A stretch of 64,000 nucleotides of DNA, taken from the NCBI GenBank assembly GCA_020850355.1, contig JADZEX010000059.1, positions 1 through 64,000 on the forward strand, in the 5' to 3' direction. Below, piece by piece: positions 43,088 through 52,000 of the stretch; positions within the stretch are counted from its first letter, which is position 1; the number at the start of each line of letters is the position of its first letter. This DNA is from Fimbriimonadaceae bacterium. Lineage in GTDB: Bacteria; Armatimonadota; UBA10988. Position numbers and translations under genes: made by a program. The notes under the pieces were generated by a model. The model was not told the DNA's origin. It worked only from the letters and a program-made list of their open reading frames with translations, and made no database searches.

Positions 43088-43112
43088 CAGCGGGGTCAGG
43101 AAGCTCTAGGAT
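43084..43112 (+). promoter_or_regulatory. Sigma-70-type promoter of the exported HEAT protein
   Basis: TTGACA (43084-43089) and TAGGAT (43107-43112) with a 17-base spacer. The -35 overlaps the glcF stop codon. The predicted start is near 43119, with a leader of about 27 bases to ATG 43146 containing GGAG. Confidence 0.7.
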
Positions 43113-43145
43113 CGGTGGGCGGCTGGGCGCTGGAAGGAGCGGGCG

Positions 43146-44312
43146 ATGAGGCGGGCATGGCTGCTTTGGGCGGCGCTGCTGGCATTCCGTGGAGTGTCGG
43201 CGCAGGACAGCACAACGGCGCAACGGCTGGTCGAGCAGATCGTCAGCCAGCAGGCCCAGTTCTGGCCGGACGCACAGGTCACCCCGAACAAGGCGCCGCT
43301 CTTCCGCGGCAACCTGCAGCCCGCGCGCGACGCGCTCGAGCAACTGGCCGCCCTCGGTGATCCAGCGATCCCGGCGCTCGCCAATCTGCTGCGCCACCCG
43401 CGGGCCCAGGCGCGCGCCAACGCAGCCGCTGGGCTCAGCAAAATCGGCGGCCCGGCGACCGCTGGCCCGCTGATCGGCGCCAGCACCGACCCGGTCGCCG
43501 GAGTGCGTTACCAGGTTGCCCTGGCGCTTGGCTACAGCGGTTCGGCGCAGGCGCTCCAGGCGCTCAACACGCTGGCCGGTGACAAGATCAACGAGGTCCG
43601 CTCGGCGGCCATCACGACCGGCGCCGTGCTGCGCGAGATCCTGATGGCCGAGGCCGCCGAGACGCCCGAGGCGCGGGTCGCCGAGCTGGTCAAGCTGGCG
43701 CCCAACGACGCGGCGGTGCGCCGCCTGGTGCGGCTCGGCGCGGCCGCTGTGCAGCCGCTGATCGCAGCGCTCAACAGCGACGACAAGGGTGTGGTGGCCG
43801 GCGCCGCCAAGGCGCTCGCGCTGATTGGTGATCCGGCTGGTTTGGAGCCGCTCTGGCAGAAGTACGAGGCGTCGCTGAAAGCGACGCCGCAAAGCACCTT
43901 CGCGCAGGCCTTGGCGGGGTACCGCCACGCGCAGGTCTTCGACTACCTGCTGAAGCTGCTCAACACGGTCGACCTGCCGGCCGACGCCGGGCCGGCGCCG
44001 TATGCGCTCTCGGAAGCGCAGTACTATGCCCTGGAGCGGCTGGCCAGCATCGACCACCCGCAGCGCGCCGCGGTCACCGCCGCGTTCCTGGAAAAGCTGC
44101 TGGCGAAGGGCGCCCACAAGGAAGTGATTCGCAACGCCGAGGCCGCGGTGAACCCGGTGGCGACGGCCTGTGAGGTGCTCGGCAAGGTCGGCGACAAGAG
44201 CGCACTGCCCCTGCTGGAGCGGGTGATCAGCGAGGCGCCAGCGCCCGAAAAGAGCATCGTGAAGCCGATCGCCCAGCGCGCCAAGGCGGCGATCGAGCAG
44301 CGCGGGGGATAG
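43146..44312 (+). CDS. Exported HEAT-repeat protein
   Basis: A 388-residue protein with a signal peptide (LWAALLAFRGVSAQ) and a mostly helical body. At least six HEAT-like repeats are seen, for example ALGDPAIPALANLLRHPRAQ, AVRRLVRLGAAAVQPLIAAL and AKALALIGDPAGLEPLWQKY, of the PBS-lyase-like short HEAT type. ATG 43146 has GGAG seven bases before it and a clear promoter. The next gene, ftsZ, follows after 68 bases on the same strand, so the two may be co-transcribed. It is probably a periplasmic protein-interaction scaffold; partner unknown. Confidence 0.82.
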   Translation: MRRAWLLWAALLAFRGVSAQDSTTAQRLVEQIVSQQAQFWPDAQVTPNKAPLFRGNLQPARDALEQLAALGDPAIPALANLLRHPRAQARANAAAGLSKIGGPATAGPLIGASTDPVAGVRYQVALALGYSGSAQALQALNTLAGDKINEVRSAAITTGAVLREILMAEAAETPEARVAELVKLAPNDAAVRRLVRLGAAAVQPLIAALNSDDKGVVAGAAKALALIGDPAGLEPLWQKYEASLKATPQSTFAQALAGYRHAQVFDYLLKLLNTVDLPADAGPAPYALSEAQYYALERLASIDHPQRAAVTAAFLEKLLAKGAHKEVIRNAEAAVNPVATACEVLGKVGDKSALPLLERVISEAPAPEKSIVKPIAQRAKAAIEQRGG

Positions 44313-44380
44313 GGTCAGAACCACCGCCACGGCCCGATGTCGAAGGCTGTGGTGCGAATCCGCCGCGGATGAGGTGAGGC

Positions 44381-45532
44381 ATGCAAGGTCCGGTGATTCG
44401 GGTGCTGGGCGTCGGCAACGGTGGTTGCAACGCCGTGCAGCAAATCCTGCAGGCGGAAGTGGCCGGCGTCGAGTTGTTCGCGCTGGATACCGACGTCCGC
44501 AAGCTCAAGGACGTGCTGGTACCGAATCGGTTGACCCTCGGCAGCGACATCACCAATGGGCTCGGCACAGGCGGTGATCCGGCGCTGGGGGCTCGTGCGG
44601 CGGAGGCCTCGCAGCGCGACATCGAGCCCATCCTGAACGGCGCGCACATGGTCTTTGTGACCGCCGCGATGGGTGGCGGGACGGGCACGGGGGCGGCCCC
44701 GGTGATTTGCCGGATGGCTAAAGAGCTGGGCGCGCTGACGGTGGCGATTTGCACCAAGCCGTTCCAGTTCGAGCGCAAGCTCCGCGCGCAGACCGCGCTG
44801 ACCGGCATCGAGCAAATCGCCGCGACGGTCGACGCGTTCATCGTGATCGACAACCAGCGGCTGCTGGAGCAGGTCGACAAGCACACCAAGCTGACCGAAG
44901 CCTTCGCCTATGCCGACGACGTGCTGCGGCAGGCGGTGCAGGGGGTCTCCGACCTGATCACCATCCCCGGCACCATCAACGTCGACTTCGCCGATGTCTG
45001 CAGTGTGCTGAAGGATGCCGGTCCGGTGCTGATGGGCATGGGCGAGACCGCCGGCGACGCCTCGGCCGACGACATCGTCGCCAAGACGGTCGCCTCGCCG
45101 CTGCTGGAGAACGGCATCGTCGGCGCCACCAACATCCTACTGAACGTCGCGGTCGGCCCCGAGACCAGCCTCTGGCACGTCCACGACATCGCCGACGCCG
45201 TGGCCCGAGCCACGCAGACCGAGGCGCCCAACGTGATTTTCGGCACGGTGGTCGACCCGTCCTTGGCGGGCAAGGTCAAGCTGACCCTGCTGGCTGCCAG
45301 CTTCGTCACGCCAACGGCCACCGCGCGGGCAGCCGATCCGTGGGGGCTGGCCCGGCCGCAGACCAGCGGTGGCCCGGCCACGGCCCCGCCCCGGCGGCCG
45401 GTGACCCTCGAGGCGCCGCCCGCGCCGCCGCCGGTGCCGCCACCACCGACCACCGCCACGCAGGTCTCCAGCGACGACCTCGATGTGCCGGCTTTCGTGC
45501 GGCGCAATCTCGACCGTCGCGGCCGCAGCTAG
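44381..45532 (+). CDS. ftsZ: Cell-division tubulin FtsZ
   Basis: A 383-residue tubulin-family GTPase. The tubulin signature GGGTGTG is at residues 98-104. The T7 loop NVDFADVCSVL gives the NxDxxD catalytic pattern. The C-terminal peptide DDLDVPAFVRR matches the conserved FtsA/ZipA-binding tail, preceded by a Pro-rich linker (PPAPPPVPPPPTT). It assembles into the Z ring. GAGGTG precedes ATG 44381. It is not next to ftsA, ftsQ or a dcw cluster; the neighbours are a HEAT protein and a HAD phosphatase. The D at DTD (residues 36-38) where most FtsZ have NTD is a small deviation. Confidence 0.93.
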   Translation: MQGPVIRVLGVGNGGCNAVQQILQAEVAGVELFALDTDVRKLKDVLVPNRLTLGSDITNGLGTGGDPALGARAAEASQRDIEPILNGAHMVFVTAAMGGGTGTGAAPVICRMAKELGALTVAICTKPFQFERKLRAQTALTGIEQIAATVDAFIVIDNQRLLEQVDKHTKLTEAFAYADDVLRQAVQGVSDLITIPGTINVDFADVCSVLKDAGPVLMGMGETAGDASADDIVAKTVASPLLENGIVGATNILLNVAVGPETSLWHVHDIADAVARATQTEAPNVIFGTVVDPSLAGKVKLTLLAASFVTPTATARAADPWGLARPQTSGGPATAPPRRPVTLEAPPAPPPVPPPPTTATQVSSDDLDVPAFVRRNLDRRGRS

Positions 45533-45545
45533 GACCAGCCGCGCC

Positions 45546-46361
45546 ATGTCGTTACCGCAACTCGTCGCCCTCGACCTCGACGGCACGTTGCTGAACCGTG
45601 CCAAGCAGCTCACCCCGCGGACGACCGCCGCGATCCGGGAGCTGGAAGCCCGCGGCGTGATCTGCGTGCTGGCGTCCGGCCGGATGTACCACCACTGCAT
45701 GGAGCCCTACGTCACCCAGCTCGGGCTGCCGCATCCGGTGATCTGTTACAACGGCGCCGTGATCCTCGACCCCAGCAATGGGCAGATCCTCTCGGAGCAG
45801 GCGGTGCCCGCCGCGCTCTGGGCGCCGGTCGTCGAGTTCGCGGAGGCCACCGGGAGGACCTACAACCTCTACCTCGACGACCAGCTCTACTGCCCGCGCG
45901 CGTCGCGATTCACCGAGCTGTACTGCGGCCGCACCAGTGCCCGGCCGGTCTTCCGCGAGGACCTCGCCGGCTGGGCCGCCGGGCGCGACAGCACCAAGCT
46001 GATCCTGCTGGACGATCCCGCCCAGGTCGAGGAGCTGTACCGCCGCTGGCACGCCGAGCTGGGCGACCAGCTCTACGTGACCGTCAGCGATCCGGAGTAC
46101 TTGGAGTTCATGAACCGCGGCGCCAACAAGGGCTGGGCGCTGCGCGAGTTGTGCCGGCGACTGGGCGTCGATCCGGCGAACACGGTGGCCTTCGGCGACG
46201 CTCGCAACGACATACCGCTGCTGCAGGCGGCCGGGACCAGCTACGCGATGGCCGACGCGCGGCCGGAGCTGCAGGCGGTGGCCGACCATCTGGCGCCGAG
46301 CCATGACGACGACGGCGTGGCGCAGGTTATGGAGCGGTGGCTGGCGGCCAGCGGTCGCTGA
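45546..46361 (+). CDS. Cof-type HAD hydrolase
   Basis: A 271-residue HAD subfamily IIB phosphatase. Motif I is VALDLDGTLLN, then ASGRMYHH (motif II). The large C2B cap has LGLPHPVICYNGAVI, and the C-terminal motif AFGDARNDIPLLQAAGTSYAM supplies the last Asp pair. Such enzymes dephosphorylate sugar or cofactor phosphates. ATG 45546 lies 13 bases after the ftsZ stop, so co-transcription is likely; the longer frame upstream is rejected. It ends 3 bases before the convergent kinase gene. Confidence 0.9.
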   Translation: MSLPQLVALDLDGTLLNRAKQLTPRTTAAIRELEARGVICVLASGRMYHHCMEPYVTQLGLPHPVICYNGAVILDPSNGQILSEQAVPAALWAPVVEFAEATGRTYNLYLDDQLYCPRASRFTELYCGRTSARPVFREDLAGWAAGRDSTKLILLDDPAQVEELYRRWHAELGDQLYVTVSDPEYLEFMNRGANKGWALRELCRRLGVDPANTVAFGDARNDIPLLQAAGTSYAMADARPELQAVADHLAPSHDDDGVAQVMERWLAASGR

Positions 46362-46364
46362 GCG

Positions 46365-48125
46365 CTAGACCGCGCGCGCCGGCAGCTCGCCGAAGACGTT
46401 GAGCACCGTGGCGCCCTGCGCCGGTTGCCAGCGGTCGACGTCGGGGGCCAGGCCGGCCGGCTCGTAGTAGCGCTCGACCAGCGTCTGGCGCAGGCGGCTC
46501 TCGATCTCGTCGCCCTCCTGCGCCACCACCAGCACCACCCCGCCCCCGCCAGCGCCCATCAGCCCGGCCCCGAGCACCCCGTCGAGGGGCGTCACGAGGT
46601 CGACGATCTGGTCGAGTTGCCGGATGCTGGCGCCGTAGAACCCAGGCTGGCGGCGCAGTCGAGCAGCCTGGTACTCCGGCGTGCCTCGCTTCACCGCGGC
46701 CGCGGCCAACTGCCGGAGATGCGCGTCGCTGAGGCGTTGGTGGTGCCCGTCATAGGGCTGACAGTGTCCGGCAGCGTCGAAGGCGAACAGCCGGTCGCCG
46801 TCGTGGGTGATGCTGGTCAACAGCCCGAACTCGGCCATCGCCTCGGGGGAGCCGTTGGCCAAGAGCTGGTCCTGCACCATCCCGCGGTCGGCGCGACCGA
46901 TGCCGTAGAGCGCGGCGCCGCGGAGCGGGATCGATTCCGGCAGCTCCGCCAGGTCGGTGGTGTCGAAGAATGACTGCGCCAACTGCGCGAAGGCCTCGGG
47001 ATAGCGCTGCTGCACGGCGCTCAGGGCACAATGCTCCGGTATCGCGAGCAACAGGTCATAGATTCGCGGCAGCGCGATGCGGCTGGTGTTGAAGTCCGCC
47101 AGCCAATGCGTCCCCGCGACGACCTCGCTGGCGATGTTCCAGGCGCGGTGGTGCTCCTCCAGGGCGCGTCGCATTTCGGCGTAGGCGAACTTGTAGGCGA
47201 AGACGCCGCGGTTGAACATCCGCTTTTCGGCGCTGCTCTTCTCGGCGCGCATCCCCGAGTTGACGACCAGCACCTGGTAGCCACTGGGGAACTCGACGCT
47301 GCGCAGGTCGCGGAACTCCAGCGGCGGAATGAACTGAATGTTGGTGAGCTTGCCGCGCTCGCCGAGCAGCATCGCGGCCTGATCGCCGGAGCCGCCGCGC
47401 GTGCCGACGTACCACTCCGCCTCCCCCAGCAGCCGCACCAGCTCCTTGGGTTGCAGGCCCAAGTGGTAGATGGCGTTGGCGGCCAGTGCCGTGGCGACCA
47501 CAATCGCGCTCGAGGAGCTCATCCCGGCGCCGTAGTGGATGTCGCCGGCGATCAGCATGTTCAGCCCGTGATCGACCTCACCGGGTCGTTCGTGCGCCAT
47601 CCGCAGCAGCGCGCCTTTGATGTAGTTGAGTGTCCCCGTGCGCCCGGCGGGGCGGTTCTTGCGGTCCTTCAGCTCGCCGACCGCGGCCTTCACGTCCGGG
47701 GTGTCAATGTACTCGACCCACCCGGCCTCCCAGGCCTCGGGGGCCCGCGCCACTTCGCTGTCGAGATCGAAGCTGAGGCCGCTGGCGAACTCGGGGGCGG
47801 CGTTGCTGACGTGGAACTGCTGGTCGTCGCGCCAGCCGACCACCAGCAGAATCTCCCGCGTGTGGCAGCCGTACAGCACGAAGCTGCCCTGGTGGTCGGA
47901 GTGCGGGTTGAACGACAGCCGACTCGGCGAGCGGCTGATCAGCACAGGGCCCGAGCCGTAATGCTCGCGGTAGGTCCCCAGCGCCTGCCGCAGTAGCCGA
48001 CAGCGCTCGGTCCAAACCGCCGAGTCAGGTCCATAGAGGCGCTGCAGCAGCGTCCGGATGCCGTTGTCGAAGGGCGGCGTGAAGGCCTGCATCCACTCGT
48101 CGACCGGCATGAACAACGGCATCAT
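46365..48125 (-). CDS. GHMP sugar kinase (galactokinase-like)
   Basis: A 586-residue GHMP kinase, longer than galactokinase (about 390). Motif 1 is RSPSRLSFNPHSDHQG (residues 65-80), motif 2 GAGMSSSSA at 199-207, and motif 3 GLMGAGGGGVV in the C-terminal part. RSPSRLSFNPHSDHQG is a divergent form of the galactokinase signature RxNLIGEHTDY, so the substrate is a sugar but not certainly galactose. ATG 48125 overlaps the stop of the upstream nucleotidyltransferase (ATGA). The pair suggests sugar phosphorylation followed by NDP-sugar activation. Substrate unknown. Confidence 0.85.
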   Translation of the reverse strand: MMPLFMPVDEWMQAFTPPFDNGIRTLLQRLYGPDSAVWTERCRLLRQALGTYREHYGSGPVLISRSPSRLSFNPHSDHQGSFVLYGCHTREILLVVGWRDDQQFHVSNAAPEFASGLSFDLDSEVARAPEAWEAGWVEYIDTPDVKAAVGELKDRKNRPAGRTGTLNYIKGALLRMAHERPGEVDHGLNMLIAGDIHYGAGMSSSSAIVVATALAANAIYHLGLQPKELVRLLGEAEWYVGTRGGSGDQAAMLLGERGKLTNIQFIPPLEFRDLRSVEFPSGYQVLVVNSGMRAEKSSAEKRMFNRGVFAYKFAYAEMRRALEEHHRAWNIASEVVAGTHWLADFNTSRIALPRIYDLLLAIPEHCALSAVQQRYPEAFAQLAQSFFDTTDLAELPESIPLRGAALYGIGRADRGMVQDQLLANGSPEAMAEFGLLTSITHDGDRLFAFDAAGHCQPYDGHHQRLSDAHLRQLAAAAVKRGTPEYQAARLRRQPGFYGASIRQLDQIVDLVTPLDGVLGAGLMGAGGGGVVLVVAQEGDEIESRLRQTLVERYYEPAGLAPDVDRWQPAQGATVLNVFGELPARAV

Positions 48126-48985
48126 GGCGCGGCGATCTCCTGCCACTGCTCGACGGTGTCGATCCCCTTACCCTCCCGCGGATCGCTCAAGGCCATCGTC
48201 CGCACCACCTGGCCGTGGCGCAGATAGTGCTCCACCAGGTCGGTCACCAGCAGCTCGCCCTGCGCGTTGCGGTCGCTCAGTTCGGCGCACCGCTGCCGCA
48301 GATCGGGCAACCGCCAGGCGTAGGTGGAGACGTTGACCTCGCGGATCGCCAGCAGTTGCTGCTGCGTGAAGTCGTGCGCCGACCCGTCGTACAGCAGCAA
48401 CGTCGTCCCGCCGGGCAGCGCGTCGATCACGCGGCGTTCGAGGATCGCCAGCGCCTGGCGTTGCTCCTCGTCGCCGACGGCGACCACCCGGCCCTGGCGA
48501 CTCGCCCGCACCTGCTCGGGCCCGCCCTCCAGCCAGCCGGTCAGAAAGAGCATCCCGCAGTCGCCCTGCGCGAAGCGCTGCCGGAACCGGGCGATGGTGC
48601 TCGCCGTCAGCAGCGGCTTGTCGCCGCAGAAGAAGTAGACCTCGGCCGCGGTGTCGAGCGGCACGGCCTGTAGGGCGCACTGCAGCGCATGGCCGGTGCC
48701 GCGCGGCGGGTCCTGCTCGACGAAGTGCCGCCCCGGCGCCTCGCCGACGGTTTCGCGAACAAGGTCGGCGCGGTGCCCCACGACGACGTACTGTTCGTGG
48801 TCACCCAACCCCGCCGCGATGGCTTCGAGCACGCGCGCCAGGCAAGGTCGGCCGCCGACATCGGCGAGGACCTTCGGAGAGTCGTGCTTGAAGCGGGTGC
48901 CCTTCCCCGCAGCCGCAACAATCGCAATCCGCCGTGGTGCTGGCTCGCTCACGCTGCCGTCGCTTTCTGGAGCCGTGCGACTCAC
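48122..48985 (-). CDS. Sugar-1-phosphate nucleotidyltransferase (GlmU/RmlA-like N-terminal fold)
   Basis: A 287-residue nucleotidyltransferase. The nucleotide-binding loop AAAGKGTRFKHDSPKVL is at about residues 24-40, followed by DPPRGTGHAL and YFFCGDKPLL, then VNVSTYAWRLPDL, as in GlmU-type enzymes. The hexapeptide acyltransferase half of GlmU is absent. It is translationally coupled to the GHMP kinase and probably converts the kinase product into an NDP-sugar. No ATG is available: GTG 48985 (weak ribosome site) or GTG 48952 are the options. Sugar and nucleotide are unknown. Confidence 0.87.
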   Translation of the reverse strand: MSRTAPESDGSVSEPAPRRIAIVAAAGKGTRFKHDSPKVLADVGGRPCLARVLEAIAAGLGDHEQYVVVGHRADLVRETVGEAPGRHFVEQDPPRGTGHALQCALQAVPLDTAAEVYFFCGDKPLLTASTIARFRQRFAQGDCGMLFLTGWLEGGPEQVRASRQGRVVAVGDEEQRQALAILERRVIDALPGGTTLLLYDGSAHDFTQQQLLAIREVNVSTYAWRLPDLRQRCAELSDRNAQGELLVTDLVEHYLRHGQVVRTMALSDPREGKGIDTVEQWQEIAAP

Positions 48986-49010
48986 TCCACCGGAGCCGCC
49001 CCTGAGCCAT

Positions 49011-49038
49011 ACCCTAGCGTGCCATCGGAGCGTGACAA
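49011..49038 (-). promoter_or_regulatory. Candidate promoter of the nucleotidyltransferase/kinase operon
   Basis: On the minus strand, TTGTCA (49033-49038) and TAGGGT (49011-49016) with 16 bases between. Moderate match. The start would be near 49004, about 20 bases before GTG 48985. Confidence 0.45.
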
Positions 49039-49099
49039 CGACAGGGCAGGCCGACGTTGCAGCGGGGTTACCGCGGCCCGTCGACCTGCCCGTTCGACT

Positions 49100-52000
49100 C
49101 TAGCGGATGGTGACCGTCCGCACGGCCCGCACCATCTCGCCCGCAGCGCTGCGCGCCAGCAACTGCACCTGGTAGGTCCCGCGCGGGACCGGCCGGCCTT
49201 GCGCGTCGAGCCCGTCCCAGTTGAGCGCCACCACCCCACTGCCGGTGCGCGGCGCCGTCTCGACGATCACCCGACCCGCCAGGCTGGTCACGCGGAGCAC
49301 CAGACTCGCCTCGCTGGAGACCGCCGCGCTGACCGCCAACCCCCGGCCGCGGCCGGGCTGCACGGACAGCGTGCCGATCTGCAGCGTGCTGCTGCCGCGC
49401 GGCACCACGGTCAGGTCAAAGAAGCGCTCGCCACTGCCCTGGAAGACGTAGGAGCTGCTGTTGTTGAGCAGCACCTGCTGCCCGGTGCTGAGGTCGAGCA
49501 GCCGCGCCCGGTAGCCATTGGGCAACTGCCGCGCCAGGAACGGCCAACTGAGGGTGACCGGCCCCTGCTGCGCCGCCGTGACGGCCAGCCGCCAGCGAGT
49601 CGCGGTGGTCACCGGCTGGCCTTGCCAGTCGGCGGCCGCGCGAGTCAGGTCGCTGGCGATGATCTCACAGCGCACCGGCCCGCTGCCCGACGGGGCCGCC
49701 GGCGGCGTGACGCTGCGCACGGCCTGCCGCAACGCCCCGACCACGGCCGTGCTGCTGCCCCCGTCGACGCTGGCCGTCAGCGCCAGGCCGAAGTTGGACG
49801 GCGAGACCGGCGCCGGCGCCTGCCGGGCCAGCCCGCTGTCGGGTCGGTAGACCACCCCGACACCGTCCCGCAGGGCCCTCCAGAAGTAGCCCTCGTAGAC
49901 TTGCACCTGGGTCCGCATCCCGTCGGTCCCCGGCAGCACCGGATCGATCACCTGCTCGTAGTCGTGCCCGTTGTAGACCCAGCCGAACGGGTCGATCAGC
50001 GCCCAGTTGTCGGGATCGGCGAGCGTGCCCTGCGAGACGCCGGCCAGGAAGACCTCGAAGTCGGCCAGCCGCCACTGCATGTTGCGCGACTCGCGCGGGT
50101 TGCCCAACTGGTGGAAGCCCGCCGGCGAGGTCACCAGGCTGAACCCGTTGGCACCGCCGTCGTTGCCGGCCCGGGTGCCGGTCAGTTCGGCCACCCCGGC
50201 CGAGTTGGTGCGCAGGAAGAAGCCCTTGCCCGGCGCGATGTTGAACGCCGCGTTGGCGGCATCCGGCCGGAAGAACTCGTAGCGGGTCTGCCCCGCCACC
50301 AACCGCGCCACCTGCGGCGGGGTCGGCGTGACGTTGAAGTCGAGGATCGTCTGCCGGCTGTCAGCCGGGCTGATCGGGAAGCTGATCAGGTAGACCCCCG
50401 GCGTCGACAGCGACACGCTCATCACCTGCAGGAACTCGGCCGTGGCGGTGGCGGCGATCTGCTCCCCGTCCAGGGTGGCGCTGATGGCCACCGTGCCGGG
50501 GTTGTCCTTGGTCATCTGGAACCGCAGTTGGCCGGTCGAGTCGGTCGCCGCGGTCGGGTTGGTGATGTGCAGGCCCTCGGTCGGGGCGCCGAACACCTGC
50601 ACGCGGCTGGCGGCGACCCCGGCGACCGGCTGGGCAGCGCTGTCGCGCACCGTCACGGTGACCGTGATCGGCGTCTGGCCATTGGCCGGAGCCGTCGGCC
50701 GCGAGAGCTGCAGCAGCGAGCTGCCGCCCTGGGCCTTGACGATGTAGTTGACGGTCACTTCGAGGCCCGGGCTGACCGTGAACTCGTGGACGCCTTCGGC
50801 TTCGAGCACCGGCGACCCCGAGCTGGCATCGGCGAACGACAACTGCGTGTCGACGTCGCAGTAGTCCTGGAACGAGCCGAAGAGGTCGATCACCTGCACG
50901 TCGTTGCCCAGGTAGCGGCGCTTGACGGTGCTCACGCGGCTCCCGGAGTTGGTGCCGTTGAGGGTCGCCTTGACCCGCGCCTGGTGATAGAAGTCGGCCA
51001 CGATGGTGCGGTTCTGGGTGGTGATCGTCCCGGTCCGCGGGTTGGGCTGCCCATCGGCATCGGTGTCGGGTGCCAGCCAGCGCTGGTCGGTGCCCTGCGT
51101 CAGCGGCGCCGCCGGAATGCTGTACCCCGAGCCGGCATCGCAGAAGGCGGTGGCGGTCTGCGAGTTGGCGTTGACCGTCGCGCTCTGCCCGCCGGTGAGG
51201 ATGCCGACCGGCACGAGGTTGGCGTCGTCGTAGGTCCCGCCGGCCTGTACCTGAACCTGGAAGGTCGCCCGCAACTGGTGGTAGTAGCTGGCGCTGAGGC
51301 TGGTCACGGTGGAGTTGACGGTGTAGGTCTGCTGCCCCTGCCGCCACCACCGCGCCGAGGTCGTCGAGCCGCTGCTGGTGTCGGGGAAGACCACGTCGCT
51401 GCCGTCGTCGCAGTAGATGGTCGCCGGGCTGCCGTCGTAGACGGCCTGCTGCCGGGTGATCCCGCGCAGGGTGTACTGCACCGCGGCGTAGTTCGAGCTG
51501 TCCAGCCGCCGGGCCCCGGTGACGGCCCCATTGGCGGTGTCGACGGTCACCTGCACCGGCAGACCGAGCAGCCGCTGCGCCTCCTGCACCGCGGCGAAGG
51601 CGTTGACCTTGCCGTAGCCGTAGAGGTCGCTGTGCCCATTGCTGTCGTAGCCGCCGCCGGGCTGGTCGATCTGGTCGGCCGTCCGCTCCAACAGCGCCTG
51701 CACCTCGGTATAGGTCAAGGTCGGGTTGGCCGAAATGACCAGCGCGGTGACCCCCGAGGCCAGCGGGCAGGCCGAGGAGGTGCCGCCGAAGGTTGGCTCG
51801 TAGTTGCCGGCGTTGTAGCCCTGACCACCCATCCGGTCGGTGGTGGTGATCCCGGCCGTGCCAGCGATGATGTCGTTGGAGGGCGCCACCAGGTCGAGCG
51901 CGGCGCCGTAGCTGCTGTAGGCCGAGCGGACCTCCTGGCTGTTGCTGGCACCAATCGCCATCACCCGCTGGTAGGTCTCCAGGCCGCGGCCGGCGATGTC

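Noticed and set aside
44381-45532. FtsZ-like CetZ/TubZ assignment
   Set aside because: The C-terminal DDLDVPAFVRR peptide and the standard tubulin signature fit FtsZ better.
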